Positions 38,926 through 47,584 of a stretch of DNA of 64,000 bases are shown here, in pieces. The notes below the pieces were generated by a model. It was not told the origin of the DNA. It saw only the letters and a list, made by a program, of their open reading frames with translations, and did no database searches. Source of the DNA: Alkalihalobacillus pseudalcaliphilus (GTDB taxonomy: Bacteria; Bacillota; Bacilli; Bacillales; Bacillaceae_D); the NCBI GenBank assembly GCA_001038565.1, contig LFJO01000005.1, positions 612,766 to 676,765 of the forward strand, given 5' to 3'. The position numbers were made by a program, and so were the translations under genes. Position 1 is the stretch's first letter. The number at the start of each line of letters is the position of its first letter.

Positions 38926-39379
38926 CAAGTTAGTAGGAGTCTGCACAGGACGACAAGGAGAAGAATCGAACTTTATTCAAAGACGCTAGCATCAAAGCTA
39001 TTTCCGGTGTATCCTCCAAAAAAGAACACATCGATTAGCACAGGCCAAGAGAATGTCTGGGAGCATAAAGATGTATCCTTTAATTGGTGGTTTTTCATTC
39101 ACTTTGTTCTTGTTCTTTTTCATATTTGTTGTAAGAATGATGTTGAACTTGAGAATGAACAGTGACACAGCGGACGAAAATATGAGGAGACTCCCGCGGG
39201 ACGTAGTGGCGGGCTGAGATCCACTGGCGTGTGCCAGTTAGCTCAGCGCCACCCCGCAGGACGCGGAGCATATTTTTCGGTAGCGGCGAGCAACGCACCA
39301 TGTTCGCACTTACTTTCATACAAAAAACTAGGCAAATTAAGAATATATTGTTATGATCAAAAAACTAGGAGTTATTAAA
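38926..39379. other. Repeat-bearing gap inside the zinc operon
   Basis: This 454-base gap splits the two paralogous permease genes. 38926-39080 shows no gene and no clear match to other regions. 39085-39330 is family 1 copy F. The minus-strand frame 39095-39319 is repeat sequence, not a gene. No clear terminator or new Zur box is seen here. Confidence 0.6.
39085..39330 (+). repeat. Family 1 repeat, copy F with left flank
   Basis: Perfect nested stems are present: GTGGC/GCCAC, GCTGAG/CTCAGC and CTGGC/GCCAG with a GTGT loop. The left flank TTCATTCACTTTGTTCT...TTTGTTGTAAGAATGAT is shared with copy E. The terminal ACTTTCATACAAAA lies about 55 bases before the second permease gene, co-oriented with it. 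Confidence 0.88.
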
Positions 39380-40219
39380 ATGGAATGGTTAAATGAATTG
39401 AATTTTATTGAAAGAGGTGTGTTAGCTGGAATTATAATTGCCTTAATCGCACCGATAATTGGTTCGTTTTTACTAGTGAGGCGAGTTTCGATCATTTCAG
39501 AATCACTATCTCATATTACATTAACAGGAATCTCAGCAGGGGTGTTGCTAAGTAGCTTGTCTATTTGGAACCTTGAGGTTAATCCTTTATACATGGGTGT
39601 TGCATTTGCCTTAATTGGTTCACTTTTAATCGAAAAGTTAAGACAAGTGTATCCGCATTTTCAAGAACTAGCCATTCCTATTATTTTGTCTGCAGGTATT
39701 GGTTTAAGTGCGGTATTTATTAGTATTTCTAACAGTAGTACACAAGAATGGTACGCTTATTTATTTGGAAGTATTGTTAGTGTAACGGTAGAGGATTTAC
39801 AATTTATTATGATTGCGGCACTTATCATTATTATAATTGTCATCGTTTTTTATAAAGAATTCATTTCGATCGCTTTTGATATAGAGCATGCCAAAGTTTC
39901 CGGGGTATCTGTGAAGCTTAGCAATTTTGTTTTCTCTTTTTTAGTGGCCTTAGTTATATCTTTATCGATGAAGGTTGTAGGTATCTTACTTGTTGGGGCT
40001 CTTATGGTTATACCAGTGGCAGCCAGTATCCAGCTTTCTAGAAGCTTCAAACATCTGTTATTTTTCAGTGTCGCATTTAGTATGATAGCTGTTTTAGCAG
40101 GTATCTATTTTTCTTATCATTTTCAGCTTGCACCAGGAGGGACTATTGTGGTGGCGGCTTTGTTGATATTATTTGCAGTTCTTTTCACAACGAAGAAATG
40201 GAGTAAGGTAAAAGTCTAA
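39380..40219 (+). CDS. Zinc ABC transporter permease 2
   Basis: The 279-residue ABC-3 family permease is clearly paralogous to the upstream one: LVRRVSIISESLSHITLTGISAG corresponds to LVVRRLSLIADALSHITLSGIA in permease 1. About eight membrane helices are present. I chose ATG 39380 because CTAGGAG lies 8 bases upstream. Nine further codons are open. It may form a heterodimer with permease 1 or be an independently expressed duplicate. The repeat between them leaves its promoter uncertain. zur follows after 33 bases. Confidence 0.87.
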   Translation: MEWLNELNFIERGVLAGIIIALIAPIIGSFLLVRRVSIISESLSHITLTGISAGVLLSSLSIWNLEVNPLYMGVAFALIGSLLIEKLRQVYPHFQELAIPIILSAGIGLSAVFISISNSSTQEWYAYLFGSIVSVTVEDLQFIMIAALIIIIIVIVFYKEFISIAFDIEHAKVSGVSVKLSNFVFSFLVALVISLSMKVVGILLVGALMVIPVAASIQLSRSFKHLLFFSVAFSMIAVLAGIYFSYHFQLAPGGTIVVAALLILFAVLFTTKKWSKVKV

Positions 40220-40252
40220 TGATACATCCATATCGCACGGGAGGAATTTGAA

Positions 40253-40675
40253 ATGGACATCAAAGAAGCAATGATTCGATTAAAGGAAAGTGGTTATAAG
40301 CATACGGGCAAACGTGAAGAAATGTTAAAGCTTTTCTCGGATGAAAAAAGATACATCTCGGCAAAAGAGGTATTAGAAGCAATGAACGATGAATACCCTG
40401 GTTTGAGCTTTGATACGATTTATCGAAATTTATCATTGTTTACGGATTTAGATATTTTAGAAACAACTGAACTTGAAGGGGAGAAGAGGTTTCGTTTTCG
40501 CTGCTCTACCGATCACCATCACCATCATTTAATCTGTCTAGATTGTGGCAAAACGGCCCATATCCAAACGTGTCCTATGGAAGGTTTACAAATTGAATCG
40601 CAAGTGCAGTTTTCAGATTTTGAGGTAACTGGACATAAATTCGAAATATATGGAAAATGTGGCCAGTGTCAATGA
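40253..40675 (+). CDS. zur: Zinc uptake regulator Zur (Fur family)
   Basis: The 140-residue Fur-family repressor has an N-terminal winged helix (about 1-80, with SFDTIYRNLSLF as recognition region). A C-terminal dimerisation domain carries the histidine cluster DHHHHHLICLDCG and a final CGQC that complete the structural zinc site (two CxxC). Linked zinc transporter genes and an upstream Zur box identify it as Zur, not Fur or PerR. GGGAGG precedes the ATG. It is likely transcribed with permease 2. Confidence 0.93.
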   Translation: MDIKEAMIRLKESGYKHTGKREEMLKLFSDEKRYISAKEVLEAMNDEYPGLSFDTIYRNLSLFTDLDILETTELEGEKRFRFRCSTDHHHHHLICLDCGKTAHIQTCPMEGLQIESQVQFSDFEVTGHKFEIYGKCGQCQ

Positions 40676-40719
40676 TGAAAGTAGAATGGACTTTGCTCAT
40701 TATATGTTCTTAAGAGGAG

Positions 40720-40886
40720 CACATAGCTAGCGGGCAAGTCATGGTGGAGACTCCCGTGGGAAATAGTGTAAGAGTTGAGAAGCAGTGGTGTAGTGGATTA
40801 GCTCAGCGCCAAGTGATTGTCTCGGAGCATGATTATCGGTAGTGGGATTAACGCTCCGCAAATGAGCTTTAGTCAATTTTTATAAA
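40720..40886 (+). repeat. Family 1 repeat, degenerate copy G
   Basis: GGAGACTCCCGTGGGA, GATTAGCTCAGCGCCA, GCGATTGTCTCGGAGC-like AGTGATTGTCTCGGAGC and ATGATTATCGGTAG are recognisable, but the inner stems are eroded. GGAGC and GCTCC still pair around the conserved block. It lies between the convergent genes zur and yqfW. Confidence 0.75.
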
Positions 40887-40914
40887 AAAAACCGCTTAGC
40901 TAAGCGGTTTTTTT
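40884..40914. terminator. Bidirectional terminator between zur and yqfW
   Basis: AAACCGCTTAGCTAAGCGGTTT is a perfect palindrome with A and T tracts on either side. Confidence 0.92.
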
Positions 40915-40917
40915 GTC

Positions 40918-41502
40918 TTAAACTTTACTGGTTTCGCGTAACCAATCATTTACCCAAGCCTTGGCTTCCTGCCAATTATACGTTCGAATCACATTTTTTG
41001 GTGCGGCCAGTCTATTGTAAGGTGTATCTAATAAAATGACTGGGATGTCAAACTCTTCAGCTATTGCCACTGCATTGTCATGTTTATCCTCAAAAAAGAT
41101 ATCAATGTTGTGCTTGCGAACAGCCTCAATCTTATCATGTTTTCCAACCATTTCAATCTCATCATAAGGTAGTTTACTATTTGAAAACCATTGTTTTGTC
41201 GCATCAAACAAATGATTTCTCCGAGCGGTAATGTAAATAAGGGTATGATTTTGGGACCATTCATGTATCGTTTCTTCAGCATCAGCAGCCATTTTTGCCT
41301 CAAGGTAAATATTCTGCTCGTTTAGTTCCATCCAATCCCAAAACTCATTCGTAGTAATGTTAAGGACAGAAGTTAAGTCATATTCAGTTAAATCATCTAA
41401 ATGTAATGTTTTATTAAAATCTCGGTTTAAATAAGGAATAAAAGTAGCGGGATCAGTTACTGTTCCATCAATATCTAAGCCAAAGCGTTTTTTTTCTCTC
41501 AT
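40918..41502 (-). CDS. yqfW: Putative nucleotidase YqfW (HAD superfamily)
   Basis: The 194-residue HAD-fold phosphatase starts KRFGLDIDGTVTDPATF (motif I DIDGT). ITARRNH is motif II and FFEDKHDNAV motif IV. It belongs to the 5' deoxynucleotidase-like family (PF06941), and the substrate is not known. The minus-strand ATG at 41502 follows GTGGAGTGA. Position next to zur and yqfX matches B. subtilis. Confidence 0.87.
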   Translation of the reverse strand: MREKKRFGLDIDGTVTDPATFIPYLNRDFNKTLHLDDLTEYDLTSVLNITTNEFWDWMELNEQNIYLEAKMAADAEETIHEWSQNHTLIYITARRNHLFDATKQWFSNSKLPYDEIEMVGKHDKIEAVRKHNIDIFFEDKHDNAVAIAEEFDIPVILLDTPYNRLAAPKNVIRTYNWQEAKAWVNDWLRETSKV

Positions 41503-41717
41503 GGTTTATCACTCCACTTGTATTTTAAAGCATTCCTAATCTCATGTATGAATGAACTCCTAAAAGCCAAATCGTAAAAAATCTCAACAAAACTGTTTGA
41601 GGCAAGTTCTTTCTACTGTTAAAGAGAAGGGGCAAATGCTTCATTAAGTTTTCTCTTCATACCATACATGATTTTTGCTAATAGGTCTAGCTTTTCCTAA
41701 GTATGCAAAGATTGTCT

Positions 41718-41747
41718 GCGATAAATAATTAATTCTGCGTCATACTA
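41718..41747 (+). promoter_or_regulatory. Possible sigma-G promoter of yqfX
   Basis: GCGATA (41718-41723), 17 bases, then CATACTA (41741-41747) resembles the forespore sigma-G consensus, with a perfect -10. The leader would be about 33 bases. Confidence 0.4.
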
Positions 41748-41785
41748 AGAAAGCTCCTCTATTATGAAGAAAGTGAGGGATTTTG

Positions 41786-42304
41786 ATGGATGAAAAAAAA
41801 GAATATCCAACCGATCCGGTACGACTCGTAGATGAAAACGATCCATCGTTAACTTTTTTGAACACAGACGCAGGTGGACGTCGTGACACTAGGTCAATTG
41901 AAAATGAAGAAGAGTCAAGTGAGTATCAGAATAGTGAAATAAATCAAAATCGTCGGGATGGTAGAGATTATAACGAGGAGACTGCAGCGGAGTATGCTGC
42001 ATTAAATGGTATGTCGCCAGGTGGCCGTCCATTTGATGAAAATGAATATGTTGCTCGTGATAGTCGTCAAAACGTCGAATATGATGAAACGCCTGATACA
42101 CCTGTTGGAGGAAGAGGGATGGGTACATTTGCATTTGTTCTGTCCTTCTTATCACTGTTCTTCTTGCCAGTATTGCTTGGAGCAGCTGGTATTGTGCTTG
42201 GTTTTGTGGCTCGACATTATGGAGCAAAGGCACTTGGTAATTGGGCAATTGGGATAGGTGCCGTTTCGATTGTTTTAAGTTTATTTTTCTCCCCATTTTT
42301 CTAA
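41786..42304 (+). CDS. yqfX: YqfX family membrane protein
   Basis: The 172-residue protein has a highly hydrophilic, acidic N-terminal part (1-110). It contains the motif YNEETAAEYAALNGMSPGGRP. A C-terminal two-helix membrane segment follows, FLPVLLGAAGIVLGFVARHYG...ALGNWAIGIGAVSIVLS, characteristic of YqfX. Function is unknown and forespore expression is suspected. I chose ATG 41786, with GTGAGGG upstream. TTG one codon earlier is the alternative. A bidirectional terminator with ispG follows. Confidence 0.85.
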   Translation: MDEKKEYPTDPVRLVDENDPSLTFLNTDAGGRRDTRSIENEEESSEYQNSEINQNRRDGRDYNEETAAEYAALNGMSPGGRPFDENEYVARDSRQNVEYDETPDTPVGGRGMGTFAFVLSFLSLFFLPVLLGAAGIVLGFVARHYGAKALGNWAIGIGAVSIVLSLFFSPFF

Positions 42305-42346
42305 ACAGTTAAACATTAGAGGAGCAATTGAGTTTTATGATCCAAA

Positions 42347-42384
42347 AGAAAAAGCATAGGCCCATAGGCTTATGCTTTTTCTAA
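42347..42384. terminator. Bidirectional terminator between yqfX and ispG
   Basis: AAAAAGCATA and TATGCTTTTT form a 10-bp stem, overlapping the last codons of ispG. Confidence 0.85.
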
Positions 42385-43473
42385 TTCACGTTGCTTGGCA
42401 TAATGTTCTTCTGCAAGCTTATCAATTTCTATTTTTAGTTCTTCGACCATGGTTTCTTCCGGTACTTTACGAACTGTTTTACCTTTCATGAATAAAAGGC
42501 CTTCACCTCTCGCACCTGCAATACCGATGTCAGCTTCACGAGCCTCTCCAGGCCCATTCACCGCACAACCTAATACAGCTACTTTAAGTGGTGCTTTAAT
42601 GGTCGAAATGTATTCCTCCACTTCATTGGCGATACTAATTAAATCAATCTCAATTCTCCCGCATGTCGGACAGGAGATTAGAGTTGCCGCGTTCGACGCT
42701 AATCCGAATGTTTTGAGAAGCTCACGTGCAACTTTTACTTCTTCCACAGGATCGGCACTTAGTGAAATACGCATTGTATTACCAATCCCCATGTTTAAAA
42801 TAGCACCTAAACCTGCTGCACTTTTGACGGTTCCAGCAAATAATGTTCCACTCTCTGTAATCCCAAGGTGTAGTGGGTAGTCAAACGCTTTTGCCGCTTT
42901 TTCGTAGGCTTCAATAGCTAAGTGAACATCTGAGGCTTTCATTGATACGATAATATTATGGAAGTCTAAGTCTTCTAAGATTTTAATGTGATGTAAGGCA
43001 CTTTCAACCATTCCATCTGCGGTCGGGTAGCCGTATTTCTCGAGAATTTTCTTTTCAAGAGAACCGGCATTAACGCCAATTCGAATTGGGATCCCTTTTT
43101 CTTTTGCTGCTTTTACAACGGCTTCAACCTTTTCACGACGACCGATGTTACCAGGATTAATTCTAATCTTATCTGCGCCACCTTCAATCGCTTTTAAAGC
43201 TAGCTTATAATCGAAGTGAATATCAACAACTAGAGGGATATTAATACGTGCCTTTATATCAGCAATTGCTTCTGCTGCTCTCATATCAGGACAAGCTACT
43301 CGAACAACTTGGCAACCAGCTTCTTCTAATCGATTGATTTCAGCGACAGTTGCTTCAACATCGTGTGTTTTGGTTGTTGTCATACTTTGAATAATAATTT
43401 CATCGTTTCCACCAATCGTCAAATTACCTACCTTGACGGGGCGTGTGTTTGTACGATGTGTTAGTGTGGTCAT
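42370..43473 (-). CDS. ispG: (E)-4-hydroxy-3-methylbut-2-enyl-diphosphate synthase
   Basis: The 367-residue flavodoxin-dependent iron-sulfur enzyme converts MEcPP to HMBPP, the penultimate MEP pathway step. An N-terminal TIM-barrel part has [15 protein letters not shown] and RINPGNIG. The C-terminal cluster domain carries cysteines in SCPTCGR and [11 protein letters not shown] chose the minus-strand ATG at 43473, with AAAGGAGCG 10 bases upstream. The frame is open 12 codons further. It feeds IspH encoded 12 kb away. Confidence 0.96.
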   Translation of the reverse strand: MTTLTHRTNTRPVKVGNLTIGGNDEIIIQSMTTTKTHDVEATVAEINRLEEAGCQVVRVACPDMRAAEAIADIKARINIPLVVDIHFDYKLALKAIEGGADKIRINPGNIGRREKVEAVVKAAKEKGIPIRIGVNAGSLEKKILEKYGYPTADGMVESALHHIKILEDLDFHNIIVSMKASDVHLAIEAYEKAAKAFDYPLHLGITESGTLFAGTVKSAAGLGAILNMGIGNTMRISLSADPVEEVKVARELLKTFGLASNAATLISCPTCGRIEIDLISIANEVEEYISTIKAPLKVAVLGCAVNGPGEAREADIGIAGARGEGLLFMKGKTVRKVPEETMVEELKIEIDKLAEEHYAKQRELEKA

Positions 43474-43660
43474 AGACCAATCGCTCCTTTTATACGAGGA
43501 ATATGTCATTCGCTCGATTCAGTTACGATCTTATTTTATCAATGACTTAATTCATTTGGCAAGAAATATCTCACAAGAGCTTTAGTCACGTATCAATTCT
43601 TATTCGATTCGACTGTAAATGGTAAAAAATATAGGTTACCTCAATGATAAGAATATCTCA

Positions 43661-44023
43661 TTACTCTTGATAGAGCGGGAACAAATACGTTTGTCCAATT
43701 TGGATTTTTTCAGCACTAACACCAGGGTTAAGCTCTTGAAAGTCAAAAATCACCTCTTGGATGGATGCGGAAATGGGACCTGTATGTAAATGTTCAACGA
43801 TAGATAAGACGGTATATCCTGGTTCGACGATTACTTCCTGATAGGAAAGTGTGGAAGGTGATTCATGTTCTTTTTTCGGCTCATTTGCGTTATGTGCCAG
43901 TTCGCTTTTTTCAGCTGCTTCTACGGAACTGTTAGACTTAGCAGGTAATGTACCTACCGATAAATCGTAATAAATGCTAGTCAGGGTAATAAATGTTAGG
44001 ATAATAAACAACAGTTTTTTCAA
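43661..44023 (-). CDS. yqfZ: LysM-like sporulation protein YqfZ
   Basis: The 120-residue protein has an N-terminal membrane anchor or signal (about 2-20), a polar linker (26-58) and a LysM-like domain. The domain runs from VEPGYTVLSIVEHLH to QELNPGVSAEKIQIGQTYLFPLY. In B. subtilis yqfZ is a mother-cell, sigma-E dependent LysM protein beside ispG, as here. I chose TTG 44023, where AGGAGG is 8 bases upstream. The ATG two codons earlier is only 2-3 bases from that site. Confidence 0.82.
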   Translation of the reverse strand: MKKLLFIILTFITLTSIYYDLSVGTLPAKSNSSVEAAEKSELAHNANEPKKEHESPSTLSYQEVIVEPGYTVLSIVEHLHTGPISASIQEVIFDFQELNPGVSAEKIQIGQTYLFPLYQE

Positions 44024-44624
44024 TAGCATGTCCTCCTTTTATATAAAAGTGAACTTAGGGGGGAAAGGTTGTGCCTTGAAGTTAGTTGGTCATCCATCTT
44101 CCGATAGATGACTTAACAGGACACTGCTCCCTTTTTATGCGTGCGACTTCTCATGATGATGGAGTTGTAAACGACGAGCCAACTATTTATAAAGTCAGCC
44201 ACTACTTCATCTTTGTTGGTGGCGGAGTGAATGGTGCTCCGTCAGGTGGGTTTTGTAAGACAGATCACATGGTTATAGTATATGTGAAGCGAATAACATT
44301 TATAACATAAATATTTCCAAAAAAATCGACTTCAAATGAGAAATGAAAAGAATAAGTTGTCTAGCTAAGGAGAACAAAGTCGTAATTTCCTTTTTTGCTA
44401 CAGAGTTCCGGATAATAAAAAAGTCATTATTTTATGAATGAGAAAGTAGTAATGTGATGGAAATGATGAATTTGTAGGAATATGTATCTTGTTTAACAAT
44501 TTTACAAATGATTTATCTTTGTAAATAGGTATAAAGACCCTTTTGTTTTGGTCTGGAAACGTGTTTTCTATAGTAGTAGGGTCAAATAAAAAGAGTTTGG
44601 TATTTGAAAAAAGGGGTCGATGGA
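44024..44624. other. Repeat-bearing gap between yqfZ and the DUF1002 gene
   Basis: About 600 bases. 44040-44260 is a family 2 repeat, and the short frame 44086-44310 inside it is not counted. 44261-44600 is AT-rich, and I see no gene or clear promoter there. Confidence 0.55.
44040..44260 (+). repeat. Family 2 repeat copy
   Basis: GTGCCTTGAAGTTAGTTGG, TCATCCATCTT, AGGACACTGCTCC and GTTGGTGGCGGAGTG...GTGCTCCGTCA match the minus strand of 1330-1575 in the same order. Its left end abuts the yqfZ leader. Confidence 0.65.
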
Positions 44625-45509
44625 ATGATAAAGAGATGGAAGACGGCACTGATAAGTGTAATGATTTTTGCCTTATTATGGCCTACATTCGCATTTGCTG
44701 ACGCAGTTCCAGGAGATGTAATTGTTACTTTAGGTCAGGATTTAAGTGCTGAACAAAAACAAAGTGTTTTAAGTGATATGGGCGTCAAAGAAGATGAAGT
44801 AGAAGTTATCTATGTGACTAATGAAGAAGAACATCAATATTTAGGGGAATATGTGAATGCAAGTACGATTGGCTCGCGGACGATTTCATCCTCGAAAATT
44901 ACATTAGCTGATGCAGGAAATGGTATTACGGTAGAAACGAATAATATCTATTGGGTATCAGAGGGTATGTATGCTAATGCCTTAATTACGGCTGGTGTAG
45001 AGGATGCTGATGTCTATGTAACAGCTCCATTTAGTGTGTCGGGTACAGGGGCATTAACGGGATTAATTAAAGCGTATGAAATCGCTACGGATACGGTGAT
45101 ACCTGAGGAACAAAAGCAAGTAGCGAATGAAGAGATTGTAAAAACTTCTGAGCTTGGTGAGTCAATTGGTGTTGAAAAAGCGACAGAGCTGATGAATCGG
45201 ATTAAAGAAGAAATTGCTGATAACCCCGTTCAATCTGAAGATGATTTGCGAGAGTTAATTAGACGGATTGCTGAGGAATTAGGGATTACTTTGTCTGATA
45301 CAGAATTAGATGGATTGGTTTCGTTATTTATGAGAATGAAGGATTTGAATATAAATTGGGATCAAGTGCAGGATCAAATTTCAAAGGTAAGAGACAATCT
45401 TGGTGAGTTTTTGAACCAAGAAAGTACGCAAAATTTTATTGAGAAATTTTTGGGTTTTGTGAGCAGTGTGATTGACAGTATTAGAGATTGGTTTAGTTCT
45501 AGTAACTAG
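44625..45509 (+). CDS. Secreted DUF1002 (YpuA-like) protein
   Basis: The 294-residue protein has a clear Sec signal peptide, with a KRWK-type basic start, a hydrophobic core and AFA-DA near residue 24. A DUF1002 domain follows with VIVTLGQDLSAEQKQSVL and ITAGVEDADVYVTAPF, and then a helical C-terminus. B. subtilis YpuA is the closest named relative. Function is unknown and it is likely surface or secreted. I chose ATG 44625 after AAAAGGGG. A TTG 7 codons earlier overlaps that site. A terminator follows. Confidence 0.82.
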   Translation: MIKRWKTALISVMIFALLWPTFAFADAVPGDVIVTLGQDLSAEQKQSVLSDMGVKEDEVEVIYVTNEEEHQYLGEYVNASTIGSRTISSSKITLADAGNGITVETNNIYWVSEGMYANALITAGVEDADVYVTAPFSVSGTGALTGLIKAYEIATDTVIPEEQKQVANEEIVKTSELGESIGVEKATELMNRIKEEIADNPVQSEDDLRELIRRIAEELGITLSDTELDGLVSLFMRMKDLNINWDQVQDQISKVRDNLGEFLNQESTQNFIEKFLGFVSSVIDSIRDWFSSSN

Positions 45510-45523
45510 GAACAAGCTGAAGC

Positions 45524-45560
45524 AGAATGCAAAGGATTTATCTTTTGCATTCTTTTTTTG
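45524..45560 (+). terminator. Terminator after the DUF1002 gene
   Basis: AGAATGCAAA and TTTGCATTCT form a 10-bp stem followed by T7. Confidence 0.9.
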
Positions 45561-45945
45561 CGAAAAGATTAGAGCTGACGTTCCTTAATATTTGACTCTA
45601 AGGCAAACGGTCAAAAACACTTGGTTCTTAAATGTCGCTCTCTTTTTTTGATTGGGCTATTTGAGCGGTGCACTGATTCTTTTTTTTTTGAAAACTTCTT
45701 TCGAGCTATTTTCCAAAAAAGTGGCGGGGCAACGGCTTAATGTGAGTATCCTCAAAACCGCTGATGGATAAATAGCCACCAGGTAAAACATGAAATGATA
45801 TTTGCTGGAAGCGGAACTTTGAATTTGATGTGTTTGTTCTTGCAAAATGACATTTAGTGATGGAGTTAATAAAGAATAATGTATCTTCTTAGAACTTTGT
45901 GTGTAAAGCTGTTATAATGATGATAAAGATTTTTTACATATGAAG

Positions 45946-45972
45946 TGAAACTTTACTTACATGAATTCCGTA
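45946..45972 (+). promoter_or_regulatory. Sigma-W-like promoter of the second NfeD gene
   Basis: TGAAAC (45946-45951), 17 bases, then CGTA (45969-45972) fits the sigma-W consensus. It lies 24 bases before the gene start and mirrors the promoter of yqeZ. In B. subtilis both NfeD loci (yqeZ and yuaF) are sigma-W dependent. Confidence 0.7.
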
Positions 45973-45996
45973 CATATAGAAAAAGGAGGTCGTGGC

Positions 45997-46644
45997 ATGG
46001 AATGGCTTGATCATGCTGTAGTTGGATTTATTGTTATTTTACTTGGGACGTTATTTTTATTTGGAGAATTACTTGTACGTGCAAAAGGTTTGTTTGCGAT
46101 ATTAGGGACGGCCATAATGGGTACGTACTTTACCTACCATTTAAGCGGTGATATAGGTTATTGGGTTCTTCTTCTATACATTATTGGTTTACTTCTCATT
46201 ATTTTTGATGGAAAGGTTCTTACGGATGGAACCGTTTCTATAATCGGTATTATTTTAATGATTGCTGGTTTAGCGATTCCATCTCCTGATTTAGTTTATG
46301 GATTTTTAGTTTCAATGGCCTTTCTAATTGGTGGATTTAGTTCGTTTTTATTCTTGAAAGTATTCCCATCTCGGAATATGTGGGCTAAGATGACGTTAAA
46401 AGATAAGTTATCGAGTGAAATGGGCTATAATTCCATTAACGAAGGGTATAAAGAGCTTGTAGGAAAACGAGGGAAAACACTCAGTCCTTTTCGCCCGACT
46501 GGTACAGTTGAGATTGATGGTGAAGGGTATAGTGCGACAAGTGGAAGTCAATGGATTCAATCAGGGATTGATGTGAAGGTCGTATCTGTTGATGGAACGA
46601 GAATCCTTATTAAAGAGCTTGATGAAGAGGAAAAAGCTGAATAA
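45997..46644 (+). CDS. Short NfeD-family membrane protein
   Basis: The 215-residue protein has several membrane helices (about 5-130). A C-terminal soluble OB-fold NfeD domain follows, with GKRGKTLSPFRPTGTVEIDGE and VDGTRILIKEL. It lacks the protease domain of YqeZ, so it belongs to the short NfeD class that includes YuaF. Such proteins usually accompany a flotillin, but none lies next to it here. I chose ATG 45997, with AAAGGAGG upstream. The frame open from 45961 begins within the promoter. A terminator follows. Confidence 0.85.
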   Translation: MEWLDHAVVGFIVILLGTLFLFGELLVRAKGLFAILGTAIMGTYFTYHLSGDIGYWVLLLYIIGLLLIIFDGKVLTDGTVSIIGIILMIAGLAIPSPDLVYGFLVSMAFLIGGFSSFLFLKVFPSRNMWAKMTLKDKLSSEMGYNSINEGYKELVGKRGKTLSPFRPTGTVEIDGEGYSATSGSQWIQSGIDVKVVSVDGTRILIKELDEEEKAE

Positions 46645-46649
46645 CGAAA

Positions 46650-46690
46650 GAAACCTCGGTAACTATGAGTTACTTGAGGTTTTTTCTTTG
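46650..46690. terminator. Terminator between the NfeD gene and yqgB
   Basis: AAACCTC...GTAAC pairs with GTTAC...GAGGTTT, with T tracts on both sides. It probably serves both convergent genes. Confidence 0.75.
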
Positions 46691-47479
46691 TTAATGGGGT
46701 TGTTTATTAGGGCGGGTTGGTCGTGGTTTTGGGATTGGAACTTGACGAACGGCACCATATAACATACCTATACAAGCGATGATTAAAAGTAGTGCAGGGA
46801 CTTCTACAAGCACTTCCATCCAACCGAAAAGAATAACAGGTAATGTAATTGAATAAGCACTCATCACCCAGAGATGCTTATATTGTAATTGTTTTCGTTT
46901 ACCTTTCATGAGAAGGCCAACTAACCCTAGAAGAGTAATACCTAGAAATGTAGTACCTAACAAGCTTGCATAATTAAAAAAGCTGATAAGTGTAAGCATG
47001 ATGGGCATAAAACCAGATAAATCGGCTAAGTGCTCGAGAATTTGATCCCGTGACATTTGATCAACGCCTAGTAACGTATAGGAAATCTCTTGACTTTGAC
47101 CATCTGAAAAGGTGATTAAACCGTTTTGTAATAAAGCAACGCCATTCCCATATTCTAATATAGTCTGCTCATCTAATTCGTTTTGTGGGTCAACGATGAA
47201 ATAACCTGTTGTACCTGAATGCTGAACAAAGGGTTCGCTTATTTCACTCACTAATTGATGTGAGGTAATGGAGAAGTCTGGGAGTTCCGATTCGACAAGT
47301 GCTTCAATCTGATTTAATTGATTTTGTAAGGTAACGCTAGAAACAATGATAAATGGTAAGAAAGCAATAAAGGTCATGACGGTTACATGAAAAAGCGATT
47401 TCGTAATTGGCTGTAACCGCGAATATGCTAACGCTTTAAAGTTGTATAAACATTTATAGAAAAACTTAAAAAAATTCAC
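46691..47479 (-). CDS. yqgB: DUF1189 membrane protein (YqgB)
   Basis: The 262-residue protein has one membrane helix near residues 32-52, an extracytoplasmic region (about 55-155) and four further helices. The C-terminal tail is proline-rich. This layout and position (between yqfZ and sodA) match B. subtilis YqgB of the DUF1189 family. Function is unknown. The minus-strand start at 47479 follows AAAGGAGC. Confidence 0.78.
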   Translation of the reverse strand: MNFFKFFYKCLYNFKALAYSRLQPITKSLFHVTVMTFIAFLPFIIVSSVTLQNQLNQIEALVESELPDFSITSHQLVSEISEPFVQHSGTTGYFIVDPQNELDEQTILEYGNGVALLQNGLITFSDGQSQEISYTLLGVDQMSRDQILEHLADLSGFMPIMLTLISFFNYASLLGTTFLGITLLGLVGLLMKGKRKQLQYKHLWVMSAYSITLPVILFGWMEVLVEVPALLLIIACIGMLYGAVRQVPIPKPRPTRPNKQPH

Positions 47480-47584
47480 ATGCTGCTCCTTTCTTTTATT
47501 TCACTTTAAAAGTAATCAAGTAGACCTTATTCATCATACCAAGCATTGTTACGGTTTGGAAGGTGTAGAGCTGGGATTCGCTTT

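Larger units (their letters stand above)
45510..45996. other. Gap with sigma-W-like promoter before the second NfeD gene
   Basis: After the terminator, 45561-45940 is AT-rich with two long T runs (near 45640 and 45680). A 62-codon minus-strand frame at 45657-45845 has no ribosome binding site and no recognisable protein. The sigma-W-like promoter sits at the right end. Confidence 0.5.

Noticed and set aside
44086-44310. 74-codon frame upstream of the DUF1002 gene
   Set aside because: It is contained in a family 2 repeat whose other copies do not keep the frame.
45657-45845. 62-codon minus-strand frame before the second NfeD gene
   Set aside because: No ribosome binding site, no recognisable protein features, and AT-rich sequence with long T runs.
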